64,000 nucleotides of DNA from NCBI RefSeq assembly GCF_001280515.1, contig NZ_LBIQ01000030.1, forward strand, positions 496,001 to 560,000. Direction: 5' to 3'. Made by a program: the position numbers and the translations under genes. The DNA is from Mangrovimonas sp. ST2L15 (lineage in GTDB: Bacteria > Bacteroidota > Bacteroidia > Flavobacteriales > Flavobacteriaceae). Below are positions 15,473 to 25,022 of this stretch, in pieces (position 1 is the stretch's first letter; the number at the start of each line of letters is the position of its first letter). Below the pieces are notes generated by a model. It did no database searches and was not told the DNA's origin. It was given only the letters and a program-made list of their open reading frames with translations.

Positions 15473-16519
15473 ATGAAGCAAGAAGAAAATATTATCGTTG
15501 GTATTTCTATAGGAGATTTAAATGGGATTGGTCCAGAAGTGGCCCTTAAAACTTTTGAGGACCCCAGAATGCTGGAATTTTGCACCCCTATCATTTTTGC
15601 CTCTGTTAAGGTGGTCTCTTTTATAAAAAAACAATTAGGCTTAACACTTAACCTTAATGGAATTAATGATCTAAATAAGGTAGTCCCAGGTAAGATTAAC
15701 GTTTACAATGCTTGGAATTCTGGAGTTAATATAAATTTTGGTAAAGAAGATCCAGTAGTTGGAGAATTTGCCATTAAATCTCTGTTTTCTGCTACGAAGG
15801 CCTTAAAGAGTGGTCAAGTCGATGTTTTGGTAACGGCACCTATTAATAAACATAACATTCAGTCAAAGGATTTTCAATTTCCAGGTCATACAGATTATTT
15901 GGCGAAAGAGCTAGGCGGAAAAAGTTTAATGTTCATGATTCATGATGATTTAAGAGTTGGTTTGCTTACTGATCATGTTCCTGTAAAGGAGGTGGCTAAT
16001 CATATTACAAAAAAGTTGATTAAAGAAAAGGTTGCCATGGTGATTGATTCTTTGAAAATGGATTTCCAGATTGCAAAACCAAAGGTTGCTGTATTAGGCA
16101 TTAATCCGCATACAGGCGACAATGGTGTAATAGGAAAAGAAGATGATGAAGTTTTGAAGCCAACCCTACTTGAAATACGCGAAAAAGGGGACTTGGTTTA
16201 TGGCCCTTATTCTGCTGATAGCTTTTTTGGCTCCAAAAATTATCAAAATTTTGACGCCATTATTGCAGCTTACCATGACCAAGGGCTTATACCTTTCAAA
16301 ACCTTGGCTTTTGGGAAAGGGGTTAATTTTACAGCGGGCTTGACAAAGGTGAGAACCTCGCCAGATCATGGTACAGCGTATGAAATTGCAGGAAAAGGTG
16401 AGGCAGATGAAACCTCTTTTAAAGAAGCGGTTTTTAAGGCAATTAGTATTTTTAGGAATCGTAATGAGTATGAGAAACTTACCGAAAACCCTTTAAAATT
16501 GAAGCAGAAAAAGTTATAA
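15473..16519 (+). CDS. pdxA: 4-hydroxythreonine-4-phosphate dehydrogenase
   Basis: 348 residues from the ATG at 15473 (MKQEENIIVGISIGDLNG); the upstream ATG at 15437 would place the start right on the promoter element. Family motifs are SIGDLNGIGPEVALK at the N-terminus, VTAPINKHNIQ, FPGHTDYLA, GINPHTGDNGVIG and YHDQGLIPFK, with metal-binding His/Asp residues in the last. The enzyme oxidises 4-phosphohydroxy-L-threonine in the DXP-dependent pyridoxal-phosphate pathway. The stop codon lies inside the left part of a palindromic region that precedes the next operon. Confidence 0.96.
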   Translation: MKQEENIIVGISIGDLNGIGPEVALKTFEDPRMLEFCTPIIFASVKVVSFIKKQLGLTLNLNGINDLNKVVPGKINVYNAWNSGVNINFGKEDPVVGEFAIKSLFSATKALKSGQVDVLVTAPINKHNIQSKDFQFPGHTDYLAKELGGKSLMFMIHDDLRVGLLTDHVPVKEVANHITKKLIKEKVAMVIDSLKMDFQIAKPKVAVLGINPHTGDNGVIGKEDDEVLKPTLLEIREKGDLVYGPYSADSFFGSKNYQNFDAIIAAYHDQGLIPFKTLAFGKGVNFTAGLTKVRTSPDHGTAYEIAGKGEADETSFKEAVFKAISIFRNRNEYEKLTENPLKLKQKKL

Positions 16520-16542
16520 ACAAAAAAATGTTTATAAACATT
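16514..16542. promoter_or_regulatory. palindromic operator-like region before the DUF177-rpmF-fab operon
   Basis: A 16-bp perfect palindrome AATGTTTATAAACATT occupies 16527-16542. A further half-site TTATAAACA overlaps the pdxA stop codon just upstream, so there are three alternating half-sites. It lies 20-35 bases before the -7 element at 16563 and would cover the -33 region, where a repressor would block RNA polymerase. It is not followed by a T-run, so a terminator is unlikely. Confidence 0.45.
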
Positions 16543-16562
16543 CCTGGAGTAAATAAATTTTG

Positions 16563-16570
16563 TATATTTG
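16563..16570 (+). promoter_or_regulatory. -7 promoter element of the DUF177-rpmF operon
   Basis: TATATTTG matches TAnnTTTG exactly and sits 23 bases before the ATG at 16593. No consensus TTG is seen at the -33 position, which is taken by the palindrome. Confidence 0.55.
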
Positions 16571-16592
16571 CGGGCTCAAATAAGATGTGATA

Positions 16593-17138
16593 ATGAAGTC
16601 ATTGAAGGAGTTTAATATCCAATTCGTTGGATTAAAATTAGGGAAACATCAATTTGAGTACGAGATCACTAATAAGTTCTTTGAGCATTTTGAGTTTCAA
16701 GAGTATAACAGTGCCGAAGTTAAGGTTCAAATTGAATTAAATAAAAAAACAACTCTTATGGAGTTGCATTTTGATATTCAAGGATTTGTCAATGTCAATT
16801 GTGATTTGACTAATGAGCCTTATGATCAGCCAATTGCTAATACATTTGATTTGGTTGTTAAATTTGGTGAAGAATATAATGATGAAGAACCAGATTTATT
16901 GTTTATTCCTCATGGGGAATATCAAATTAACGTTCAACAATATATTTATGAATTGATAATTTTGTCAGTTCCAGCAAAGCGAATTCATCCAGGTGTAAAG
17001 GACGGTACGTTAGATTCTGAAATACTTAAGAAGCTTGAGCAACTTAGTCCAAAGCAGGATAAAGAAATAAAGGAAGATACAGAGGAAACAGATCCTCGAT
17101 GGAATACATTAAAGAAACTATTAACGGATAAAAAATAA
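16593..17138 (+). CDS. DUF177/YceD family protein
   Basis: 181 residues starting MKSLKEFNIQFVGLKLGKHQFEYEI; an upstream GTG at 16587 is less likely. The family is recognised by the pattern LKLGKHQFEYEI, followed by the HFDIQGFVNVNCDLTNEPYDQPI segment and NVQQYIYELIILSVPAKRIHP, and by its position just ahead of rpmF, where YceD/DUF177 sits in most bacteria. Plant and bacterial members are linked to 23S rRNA accumulation; no enzyme activity is known. The C-terminal 30 residues are charged (KEIKEDTEETDPRW). The gap to rpmF is 6 bases. Confidence 0.9.
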   Translation: MKSLKEFNIQFVGLKLGKHQFEYEITNKFFEHFEFQEYNSAEVKVQIELNKKTTLMELHFDIQGFVNVNCDLTNEPYDQPIANTFDLVVKFGEEYNDEEPDLLFIPHGEYQINVQQYIYELIILSVPAKRIHPGVKDGTLDSEILKKLEQLSPKQDKEIKEDTEETDPRWNTLKKLLTDKK

Positions 17139-17144
17139 AGAATA

Positions 17145-17348
17145 ATGGCACATCCTAAGAGAAAAATATCCAAAACTAGAAGAGATAAGAGAAGAACACA
17201 TTATAAGGCAACTGTTCCGCAAATTGCTACGTGTCCTACTACTGGGGAAGCTCACTTATACCATAGAGCTCATTGGCATGAAGGAAAGCTTTACTACAGA
17301 GGACAAGTGTTGATTGACAACTCTGAGGCAGAAGAAAATTTAGCATAA
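17145..17348 (+). CDS. rpmF: 50S ribosomal protein L32
   Basis: 67 residues, typical length. [22 protein letters not shown] is the conserved basic N-terminus, then [25 protein letters not shown]. Only one Cys remains in the region that in zinc-binding L32 carries two CxxC pairs, so this is the zinc-free form. Followed by a strong terminator. Confidence 0.97.
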   Translation: MAHPKRKISKTRRDKRRTHYKATVPQIATCPTTGEAHLYHRAHWHEGKLYYRGQVLIDNSEAEENLA

Positions 17349-17370
17349 GTACTATGCGCGCATATATTAA

Positions 17371-17396
17371 AACGCTCACCTGTGAGCGTTTTTTTT
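17371..17396 (+). terminator. intrinsic terminator after rpmF
   Basis: AACGCTCAC (17371-17379), loop CT, GTGAGCGTT (17382-17390), then a T-run to 17396. The 9-bp stem is perfect, so most transcripts should stop here and fabH probably has its own promoter in 17397-17528. Confidence 0.88.
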
Positions 17397-17528
17397 GTGA
17401 TAAATTTTTATAGAAGTCAAAAACAACTTAATTTGCATAAAATTTAACCAAAACGGAGTGTTTTTTTAACTTTTTGGGGTTAAATAGCCTTTTTTGTGCC
17501 GTTTTTTGGGTCAGTTAATTTAATAGCT

Positions 17529-18524
17529 ATGAGTAAAATCTCAGCAGCCATAACAGCTGTAGGTGCTTATGTGCCAGATTTCGTGTTGACCAACAAGTTA
17601 CTTGAAACTATGGTCGATACCAATGATGAATGGATTACCACTAGGACTGGAATCAAAGAGAGACGTATTCTCAAAGAAGAAGGACAAGGAACTTCTTTCC
17701 TTGCCATAGAAGCAGCCAAAGATTTATTAAAGAAGAAAAATTTAGATCCAAAAGAAATTGATTTGGTCATTGTAGCAACAGCTACGCCAGATATCTTGGT
17801 GGCCTCTACGGCTGTTTACACAGCAACACAAATAGGAGCAACCAATGCTTTTGGATATGATTTGCAGGCGGCATGTTCCAGTTTTTTATACGCTATGTCT
17901 ACTGGAGCTGCTTATATTGAATCAGGCAGATATAAAAAGGTTCTAATCATTGGAGCCGATAAGATGTCGTCTATTATTGATTACACCGATAGAGCAACCT
18001 GTATTATTTTTGGAGATGGTGCCGGAGCCGTTTTGTTGGAACCAAATGAAGAGGGACTAGGATTGCAGGATGAATACTTGAGAAGTGATGGACAAGGACG
18101 AGAATTCCTTAAAATTGAAGCAGGTGGATCCATTTTGCCGCCTTCAAAAGAAACTGTAGAGAAAGGTCAGCATTTTGTGCACCAAGATGGAAAAACGGTT
18201 TTCAAATTTGCTGTGTCCAATATGGCCGATGTTGCCGAAAAAATAATGACCAGAAACAACCTATCTCATGAAGATGTGGATTGGTTAGTTCCTCACCAAG
18301 CAAACCTTAGAATAATCGATGCTACTGCCAACAGAATGAAACTCGATGATTCTAAAGTATTAAAGAATATACAAAGATACGGTAATACAACTTCAGCCAC
18401 TTTACCATTATTACTAAGTGATTTTGAAAAACAATTCAAGAAAGGTGATAATTTGGTCTTCGCCGCTTTTGGAGGTGGATTTACTTGGGGTTCTATTTAC
18501 CTGAAATGGGCTTATAACTCCTAA
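17529..18524 (+). CDS. fabH: 3-oxoacyl-ACP synthase III (KASIII)
   Basis: 331 residues from ATG 17529 (MSKISAAITAVGAYVPD); the ORF extends to a GTG-like start at 17496 that lacks homology. Active-site Cys is in AACSSFLYA, His in PHQANLRI, and Asn in YGNTTSAT; the glycine-rich end FAAFGGGFTWGS is also typical. It condenses acetyl-CoA (or a branched starter) with malonyl-ACP to start fatty-acid synthesis. It is followed after 37 bases by accB, linking starter condensation and malonyl-CoA supply. Confidence 0.96.
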   Translation: MSKISAAITAVGAYVPDFVLTNKLLETMVDTNDEWITTRTGIKERRILKEEGQGTSFLAIEAAKDLLKKKNLDPKEIDLVIVATATPDILVASTAVYTATQIGATNAFGYDLQAACSSFLYAMSTGAAYIESGRYKKVLIIGADKMSSIIDYTDRATCIIFGDGAGAVLLEPNEEGLGLQDEYLRSDGQGREFLKIEAGGSILPPSKETVEKGQHFVHQDGKTVFKFAVSNMADVAEKIMTRNNLSHEDVDWLVPHQANLRIIDATANRMKLDDSKVLKNIQRYGNTTSATLPLLLSDFEKQFKKGDNLVFAAFGGGFTWGSIYLKWAYNS

Positions 18525-18561
18525 CTAAGACAACTAATAGAATTTTTAACAAAAAGAAACT

Positions 18562-19059
18562 ATGGATTTAAAAGACATTCAAAACTTAATCAAATTTGTA
18601 GCAAAATCTGGTGCAAGTGAGGTTAAATTGGAAACAGATGATGTTAAAATAACCATTAAAACAGGATCTGATGACAAAGAAACGACAACATACGTTCATC
18701 AGGTTCCAATGGGTGCCCATGTGGCTCAAACACCTGCAGTAGCTGCACCGGCAGCTCCTGCTCCTGCAACTAGTGATGCGGCGCCAGTAGCTCCTGCAAC
18801 AACGACAGAAGATTCTAAATACATTACAATAAAATCTCCAATTATTGGAACATTCTATCGCAAACCATCTCCAGATAAACCAACATTTGTTGAAGTTGGC
18901 CAAACGATTAAGGAGGGAGATGTGTTATGTATTATTGAGGCTATGAAATTATTCAATGAAATTGAATCAGAGGTTTCAGGAAAAGTTGTAAAAGTATTGG
19001 TTGACGATTCATCACCAGTAGAATTTGACCAACCATTATTCTTGGTTGATCCTGCTTAA
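18562..19059 (+). CDS. accB: biotin carboxyl carrier protein of acetyl-CoA carboxylase
   Basis: 165 residues. An N-terminal helical domain (MDLKDIQNLIKFVAKSGASEVKLE) leads to an Ala/Pro/Thr-rich linker (~residues 53-85) and a C-terminal biotinyl domain with the EAMKLFNEI motif, whose Lys is biotinylated, and GTFYRKPSPD with the family's thumb insertion. It carries the carboxyl group from AccC to the carboxyltransferase. Confidence 0.97.
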   Translation: MDLKDIQNLIKFVAKSGASEVKLETDDVKITIKTGSDDKETTTYVHQVPMGAHVAQTPAVAAPAAPAPATSDAAPVAPATTTEDSKYITIKSPIIGTFYRKPSPDKPTFVEVGQTIKEGDVLCIIEAMKLFNEIESEVSGKVVKVLVDDSSPVEFDQPLFLVDPA

Positions 19060-19143
19060 ACTTATTTATCACAAATTTCAATTCTCAAATTCCACAAGTT
19101 AATTGGGAATTTGCTTTTTGAAGATTGAAAATTGGAAAAAATT

Positions 19144-20499
19144 ATGTTTAAAAAAGTATTAATAGCCAATAGAGGTGAAATAGCACTACGTGTTATTAGG
19201 ACCTGTAAAGAAATGGGCATCAAAACAGTGGCTGTGTATTCTACTGCTGATGCCGAAAGTCTTCACGTAAAGTTTGCAGATGAGGCCGTATGTATCGGTC
19301 CTCCATCCAGTACAGATTCTTACTTAAAAATTTCAAATATCATTGCAGCTGCAGAAATTACAAATGCAGATGCTATTCACCCTGGATATGGATTCCTTTC
19401 GGAAAATGCCAAATTCTCTAAAATCTGCGAAGAGCACAAAATAAAGTTTATTGGAGCTTCTGCCGATATGATTGAGAAAATGGGAGATAAGGCTACGGCA
19501 AAGGCAACTATGAAAGAAGCTGGAGTGCCTTGTGTGCCGGGTAGTGATGGTATTATTGAAACCTATGAAGACTGTGAAAGAATAGCAGAAGAAACAGGTT
19601 ATCCTGTCATGCTTAAAGCTTCCGCAGGAGGTGGAGGTAGAGGTATGCGTGCGGTTTGGAAAAAGGAAAATCTAAAAGCCGCTTGGGATTCTGCTAGACA
19701 AGAATCGAAAGCAGCCTTTGGAAATGATGATATGTATATGGAGAAGCTTATTGAAGAGCCTCGACATATAGAAATTCAAGTGGTAGGTGATTCTACAGGT
19801 AAGGCTTGTCATTTATCAGAAAGAGATTGTTCCATTCAACGTCGACACCAAAAGCTAACAGAGGAAGTGCCTTCCCCTTTTATGACTGATGAATTAAGAG
19901 AGGCCATGGGTAAGGCTGCTGTTAAGGCTGCTGAATATATCAATTACGAAGGTGCTGGAACCATAGAATTCTTGGTGGATAAGCACCGTAATTTTTATTT
20001 CATGGAAATGAATACCCGTATCCAGGTTGAGCACCCAATTACCGAGCAGGTGATTGATTTTGACTTGATTAGGGAGCAAATTTTGGTTGCTGCTGGTGTT
20101 CCAATTTCTGGAAAGAATTATTTGCCAAATCTTCATTCTATAGAATGTAGAATTAATGCCGAAGATCCATATAACGATTTTAGGCCTTCACCAGGTAAAA
20201 TTACAACCTTACACGCTCCTGGAGGACATGGTGTACGTTTGGATACGCATGTATATGCGGGATATACCATTCCGCCCAATTATGATTCCATGATAGCCAA
20301 GTTGATTACAACGGCTCAAACTAGGGAAGAGGCGATCCACAAAATGAAACGTGCCTTGGATGAATTTGTGATAGAGGGTATTAAAACCACTATTCCTTTT
20401 CACAGGCAATTGATGGATCATCCAGATTACTTGGCTGGAAATTATACCACTAAGTTCATGGAGGATTTTAAAATGGCTCCTAAGGTAGAAGAAGAATAA
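19144..20499 (+). CDS. accC: biotin carboxylase subunit of acetyl-CoA carboxylase
   Basis: 451 residues from ATG 19144 ([19 protein letters not shown]), the usual start; the ORF's extra four codons are ignored. It has the ATP-grasp fold with [14 protein letters not shown] (glycine-rich loop), the [15 protein letters not shown] segment, [27 protein letters not shown] (metal ligands) and the C-terminal [16 protein letters not shown]. It carboxylates biotin on AccB using bicarbonate and ATP. A terminator starts 5 bases after the stop. Confidence 0.98.
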   Translation: MFKKVLIANRGEIALRVIRTCKEMGIKTVAVYSTADAESLHVKFADEAVCIGPPSSTDSYLKISNIIAAAEITNADAIHPGYGFLSENAKFSKICEEHKIKFIGASADMIEKMGDKATAKATMKEAGVPCVPGSDGIIETYEDCERIAEETGYPVMLKASAGGGGRGMRAVWKKENLKAAWDSARQESKAAFGNDDMYMEKLIEEPRHIEIQVVGDSTGKACHLSERDCSIQRRHQKLTEEVPSPFMTDELREAMGKAAVKAAEYINYEGAGTIEFLVDKHRNFYFMEMNTRIQVEHPITEQVIDFDLIREQILVAAGVPISGKNYLPNLHSIECRINAEDPYNDFRPSPGKITTLHAPGGHGVRLDTHVYAGYTIPPNYDSMIAKLITTAQTREEAIHKMKRALDEFVIEGIKTTIPFHRQLMDHPDYLAGNYTTKFMEDFKMAPKVEEE

Positions 20500-20504
20500 A
20501 AATA

Positions 20505-20530
20505 AAACTCCGGTTAATCCGGAGTTTTTT
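20505..20530. terminator. bidirectional intrinsic terminator between accC and the minus-strand lipoprotein gene
   Basis: AAACTCCGG (20505-20513), loop TTAAT, CCGGAGTTT (20519-20527), flanked by A and T runs, so it can act in both directions. It reaches the stop codon of the convergent gene. Confidence 0.88.
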
Positions 20531-21065
20531 ATGCCTTAATTTTACCTTCTATATGTGATAGTATTTGAGGGACCTCGTCAATTTGAAAATCTAATTGAAA
20601 AAACAATTCACCTTCTTTTTCTTCAAACTTAAGAGACCCAGTCTTTATAGGGTAATAGCCCGTTTGACCTCGACAAAAGCATAATCTTCCAAAAACCATA
20701 TTGAGTTTCTCCAAATCCTGATTTTCGTATACGTTTTTGTCAAAATTTGGGGGCAATTCAAAAAGGACCAATTCGATGTAACTTGCATCCTGTAAGTTGG
20801 GATCTACATTCTTTTTAAATTCAAAAGAGATAACACAATGATTTCCATCCTGAATTTCGGGATAAAGGCTGCCAATGTTATCTTTTAGTAAGACAAGGTT
20901 CTTTGAAGTCAGTGTTTCTAAATTGCAAATGCCAGTTTCTGGGCAATAGACAGAAGTGGAACCGCTGAAGTTTTTGTTAGAATCCTTCGAAGATTTACAC
21001 GAGGGAATTAGAAAACCTAAAATTATAATAGTTGCTTTGATTAAGACATTTTTAAAAGTAATCAT
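20529..21065 (-). CDS. hypothetical lipoprotein
   Basis: I choose the ATG at 21065 (MITFKNVLIKATIIILGFLIPSCKSSKDSN), which gives 178 residues and a clean lipoprotein signal with lipobox IPSC; the ORF continues to 21098 but adds an unneeded tail. The mature part starts with a Ser/Asn-rich stretch, then CPETGICNLE and a beta-rich domain (HCVISFEFKK, SYIELVLFELP, GELFFQLDFQID). I do not recognise a family. It is divergent from the protease gene. Confidence 0.65.
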   Translation of the reverse strand: MITFKNVLIKATIIILGFLIPSCKSSKDSNKNFSGSTSVYCPETGICNLETLTSKNLVLLKDNIGSLYPEIQDGNHCVISFEFKKNVDPNLQDASYIELVLFELPPNFDKNVYENQDLEKLNMVFGRLCFCRGQTGYYPIKTGSLKFEEKEGELFFQLDFQIDEVPQILSHIEGKIKA

Positions 21066-21129
21066 GTTAAAACTTTGCACTAATGAAAATAAGGTCATAA
21101 TTTTAAATAATCAATTAACTAGTATAAAA

Positions 21130-23862
21130 ATGAGAAAAAATTACACAAAATCATTTCTTTTTTTATTGATTTTTGGTTTTTCATTATCACTTTTTTCACA
21201 AAATGAAAAAGGTGTTTGGACAAAGACAACCAATAAAAATACAAGAAATGCCACTTTGGCTTTTGGAAAGGCCTTCCCTTCAAAAGCAGAATTTTACCAA
21301 TTGGATTTGGGCTTGTTAAAGTCCAAATTGCAGAGTGCACCAAATAGAAGAACCAACCAAGGAATTTCTAATCTAATCATTGAATTTCCTAACTCTCAAG
21401 GAGGCTTTGAAGCTTTTAGGATTAAAGAGGCCTCTGTTATGCATGAAGATTTACAAGCAAATTTTCCTAATATTCGCTCGTATGTAGGTACAAGTGTAAA
21501 TCATCCCGGCAGAAAAATACGCTTCAGTATAACTCCTAAGGGATTACATACCATGACGCTAGGAAACATTGAAGCAACAGAATATATCGATCCTTACATG
21601 AATAGTGAGGACACATATATGGTTTATTCTAAAAATGATTTGCCTGTGATAAATGATTTTGTTTGTGAATTCGAGGATGATTCAATGGATTCAAATAAGA
21701 ACAATGTTCAATCTCAGTTTTTTAATGCAGATGATGGCTTATTGAGAGATTATAGGTTGGCACTAGCTTCTACAATAGAATACTCAGAATTTCATTGGAT
21801 GGCTGCTGGGTTAACAGCATTAGATTCCGAAGCAGATAAAAAAGCTGCGGTTTTGGCTGCTATGGTAGTCACAATGACACGTGTGAATGGTATTTATGAG
21901 CAAGATTTATCTGTAACGATGACCTTGGTGCCAGATAACTTAGATATTATTTATATTACTTCTGATAGCTTTGATAATAACAATGCATCTACCTTAATAA
22001 ACCAAAGTCAAACGGTAATCACCAGCGTTATAGGTACAGCCAATTATGACATTGGCCATACATTTAGTACTGGTGGAGGAGGCTTAGCTGGATTGGGTGT
22101 TGTTTGTAATAGTACTCAAAAAGCAAGAGGAATTACAGGTTCGCCATCACCAGTAGGGGATGCCTATGATGTAGATTATGTAGCTCATGAAATTGGTCAT
22201 CAATTTGGTGCACCTCACACTTTTAATGGTAATACAGGTAACTGTGCAGGAAGTAACCGTACCGCATCCAATGCTTATGAACCAGGTAGTGGAACAACTA
22301 TAATGGCCTATGCGGGCATTTGTGCTCCTCAAAACATTCAAAGTAATAGTGATGATTATTTTCATCAAAAGAGTTTACAAATGATGTGGGATGTTATAAC
22401 CACCTCTGCAAACTGTGCTACTACTACCGATACAGGAAACAGTGCTCCTACTTCTGATGCTGGTTCTGATTACTTAATTCCTATGTTAACCCCTTATAAG
22501 TTAATGGGAGCATCGACAGATGTAGACGGAATAGATACTCATACATTTACTTGGGAGCAATATGATTTAGGACCAGCTGGTGTTCCAACAGAGACTACAG
22601 CGTCTGGACCAATGGTAAGATCATTTAAAGGCACTGAAAACCCAATAAGATACATTCCTAATTTACAAGATTTGTACATCACCAACGGGTCTACTGATTG
22701 GGAAAAATTATCTGGGGTAGCCAGAGATTTAAACTTCAGACTGACCGTAAGAGACAATGATGAAGCTGGAGGTCAAACTGCTGTAGATGAAATGACTGCT
22801 ACTGTTACTACTAGTGCTGGACCTTTCTTGGTAACTTCTCAAACAGAAGATCAGTTGGTTTGGACTCCAAACGAAACAGAAACAGTTACATGGGATGTTG
22901 CAGGAACTACAGGAAATGGTGTCAATACGGCTAATGTAAATATTTTATTATCAACTGATGGCGGACTGACATATGGTACCATATTAGCCGCAAATACTCC
23001 TAATGATGGTTCAGAAGCTATCACAGTACCTAATGTTTCTGCTCCTTACTGCCGAATTATGGTAGAGGCTGCTGGAAATATCTTTTTCTCTGTGAACCAA
23101 AAGTTCTTTGCAGTTGGGGATTATGTTTATGAACCAGTAAACGTATGTGAAGATTATACATTTAATCTAGATGCAGCTATAACAGAAAGTAGTGACAATA
23201 GTTATCCTGGAATATCTATGACTATAAATGATTCCTTTACCATTTCAGATATTAAAACACATGTGGATATCACACACCCAAATATGGGTCAAGTTAATGT
23301 GTTGTTTTGGTTTCCATGGTCAACTGCATTGAATACAGGTATCTGGTACAATGAAACTTCTTGTACAAATGCAGATATGGATAAATGGTTTGGATTGGAT
23401 GGTGTTGATCCTACTTGTTCTACTAATGATGACACTGAATTTACACCATACACCTTGACTAATTTCACAGATGCTGTTGGTGAGAATAGTGCAGGTGATT
23501 GGATTGTTTATTTTAAAGATGTAGTTGTTGATGGGTCAGGAGGAACACTTAATACATTTACGATACAGTTATGTAGTGAAGATGTAGCTCCAGTATTATC
23601 GACTGAATCATTTGAAATTAATGACCTTGCTGTTTATCCAAATCCTAACAATGGAAATTTCACCGTGAAGTTTAGACCTACATCAAGTCAGGTAGGATTG
23701 GAAGTTTTTGATATTAGAGGAAGACAAGTATTCAAAAATGAATATACCGCTTCTGGAGATTTTTCTGAAACAATACAATTGAATAATGTTCAATCTGGAT
23801 TGTATTTATTAAACATTATGGATGGTTCCAAAAAGGTTACCAAGAAAATAATAGTTAACTAA
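21130..23862 (+). CDS. secreted reprolysin-like zinc metalloprotease with T9SS sorting tail
   Basis: 910 residues from ATG 21130, giving a signal peptide (KSFLFLLIFGFSLSLFSQ). A propeptide-like region runs to ~210. The catalytic domain holds HEIGHQFGAPH (His353, Glu354, His357, His363), the M12B/metzincin zinc site, and a downstream Met-turn in TIMAYAGIC. Fibronectin/PKD-like beta domains follow (~440-650). A proprotein-convertase P-like domain is suggested near 675-815 (CEDYTFNL, DAITESSDNSYPGISM-type pattern, GDWIVYFKDVVVDGSGGTLNTFTIQL). The last ~75 residues are a type A T9SS sorting domain (LAVYPNPNNGNF, GLEVFDIRGRQV, SGLYLLNIMDGSKKVTKKIIVN). It should be exported and attached or released at the cell surface. 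Confidence 0.93.
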   Translation: MRKNYTKSFLFLLIFGFSLSLFSQNEKGVWTKTTNKNTRNATLAFGKAFPSKAEFYQLDLGLLKSKLQSAPNRRTNQGISNLIIEFPNSQGGFEAFRIKEASVMHEDLQANFPNIRSYVGTSVNHPGRKIRFSITPKGLHTMTLGNIEATEYIDPYMNSEDTYMVYSKNDLPVINDFVCEFEDDSMDSNKNNVQSQFFNADDGLLRDYRLALASTIEYSEFHWMAAGLTALDSEADKKAAVLAAMVVTMTRVNGIYEQDLSVTMTLVPDNLDIIYITSDSFDNNNASTLINQSQTVITSVIGTANYDIGHTFSTGGGGLAGLGVVCNSTQKARGITGSPSPVGDAYDVDYVAHEIGHQFGAPHTFNGNTGNCAGSNRTASNAYEPGSGTTIMAYAGICAPQNIQSNSDDYFHQKSLQMMWDVITTSANCATTTDTGNSAPTSDAGSDYLIPMLTPYKLMGASTDVDGIDTHTFTWEQYDLGPAGVPTETTASGPMVRSFKGTENPIRYIPNLQDLYITNGSTDWEKLSGVARDLNFRLTVRDNDEAGGQTAVDEMTATVTTSAGPFLVTSQTEDQLVWTPNETETVTWDVAGTTGNGVNTANVNILLSTDGGLTYGTILAANTPNDGSEAITVPNVSAPYCRIMVEAAGNIFFSVNQKFFAVGDYVYEPVNVCEDYTFNLDAAITESSDNSYPGISMTINDSFTISDIKTHVDITHPNMGQVNVLFWFPWSTALNTGIWYNETSCTNADMDKWFGLDGVDPTCSTNDDTEFTPYTLTNFTDAVGENSAGDWIVYFKDVVVDGSGGTLNTFTIQLCSEDVAPVLSTESFEINDLAVYPNPNNGNFTVKFRPTSSQVGLEVFDIRGRQVFKNEYTASGDFSETIQLNNVQSGLYLLNIMDGSKKVTKKIIVN

Positions 23863-23882
23863 ATAAAATCTTTTAAATTATC

Positions 23883-23908
23883 AAGGCCCCAATTAGGGGC
23901 CTTTTTTA
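23883..23908 (+). terminator. intrinsic terminator after the protease gene
   Basis: AAGGCCCC (23883-23890), loop AATTA, GGGGCCTT (23896-23903), then a T-run. It ends just before the ATG of the next gene. Confidence 0.9.
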
Positions 23909-23909
23909 T

Positions 23910-25022
23910 ATGAATTTATCTTATTGGGAAATAAAATCGTGGCTCACAAAAGTAGATTTCACCATTATAGGGAGTGGTATTGTTGGGTTAAATACTGCCC
24001 TTAATTTAAATGAAAGATTCCCGGAGTCTAGTATTTTGATTTTGGAAAAAGGAATTTTGCCCCAAGGCGCTAGTACTAAGAATGCTGGTTTTGCATGTTT
24101 TGGAAGTTTGAGCGAACTTTTAGATGATTTAAAAACCCAATCGGAAACTGCAGTATTTGAACTTGCCAAAAAGCGTATTAATGGATTAGAACTCTTAAGA
24201 AAGCTGGTGGGGGATAAGGGAATGGGGTATGATCCAAATGGGGGGTATGAACTGTTTCTTAAGAAGGATCCCATTTATGAGGAATGCATGGAAAACATTT
24301 CTCGAATTAACAAGTTATTACAGCCACTATTTAATAAAAATGTATTTCAGGTTTGTGAAAATAAATTTGGGTTTCAAAATATTAAAGACCAATATGTATT
24401 TAATCCATTTGAAGGGCAGCTAGATACTGGAAAGATGATGGAAAGACTATTGCAAATGGCCCAAAATAAAGGAATCAAAATACTAAATGGAATTGAGGTG
24501 TTGTCATTTTCAGAAACGAATCATGGTGTTCAGATAAAGACTAAAGAATTTGAGTTTAGTACCTCTAAACTATTTATAGCAAACAATGGATTTGCATCAC
24601 AGTTAATGGAGCTACCTGTTAAACCTGCTAGAGCACAGGTCCTAATTACCAAACCAATAGAAGATTTACACATCAAGGGAACATTTCACTTGGATCAAGG
24701 ATATTATTACTTTAGAAATATCGATAATAGAATTTTGCTTGGAGGCGGTAGAAATTTAGATTTCAAAGGGGAAGAAACAGTTGAATTAAACCAAACTGAA
24801 TTAATACAGAATTCATTGGAAGCCTTATTAAAAACGGTCATATTACCCAATAAATCAATTGAAATCGATCATAGATGGAGCGGTATAATGGGTGTTGGCG
24901 AAACAAAAGCGCCCATTGTCAAACAATTATCCAACCATGTTTTTGCTGGTGTTAGACTGGGAGGGATGGGTGTAGCAATTGGTAGTTTAATCGGTAAGGA
25001 ATTGGCAGAATTATTAGATTGA
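23910..25022 (+). CDS. FAD-dependent oxidoreductase (DAO/DadA-like)
   Basis: 370 residues. The N-terminal Rossmann motif FTIIGSGIVGLNTALNLNERFPESSILILEKG binds FAD; GASTKNAGFACFGS resembles the flavin-contact segment of glycine/D-amino-acid oxidases. The C-terminus has HRWSGIMGVGETKAPIVKQL and VFAGVRLGGMGVAIGSLIGKELAELL, typical of the DAO fold. The substrate is unknown. The start lies right after the preceding terminator, so the mRNA must have a very short leader or start inside the hairpin region. The stop overlaps the start of the next gene by one base. Confidence 0.85.
   Translation: MNLSYWEIKSWLTKVDFTIIGSGIVGLNTALNLNERFPESSILILEKGILPQGASTKNAGFACFGSLSELLDDLKTQSETAVFELAKKRINGLELLRKLVGDKGMGYDPNGGYELFLKKDPIYEECMENISRINKLLQPLFNKNVFQVCENKFGFQNIKDQYVFNPFEGQLDTGKMMERLLQMAQNKGIKILNGIEVLSFSETNHGVQIKTKEFEFSTSKLFIANNGFASQLMELPVKPARAQVLITKPIEDLHIKGTFHLDQGYYYFRNIDNRILLGGGRNLDFKGEETVELNQTELIQNSLEALLKTVILPNKSIEIDHRWSGIMGVGETKAPIVKQLSNHVFAGVRLGGMGVAIGSLIGKELAELLD

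Noticed and set aside
16508-16545. Terminator of pdxA
   Set aside because: The inverted repeats are AT-only, without a following T-run, and overlap the stop codon; an operator reading fits better.
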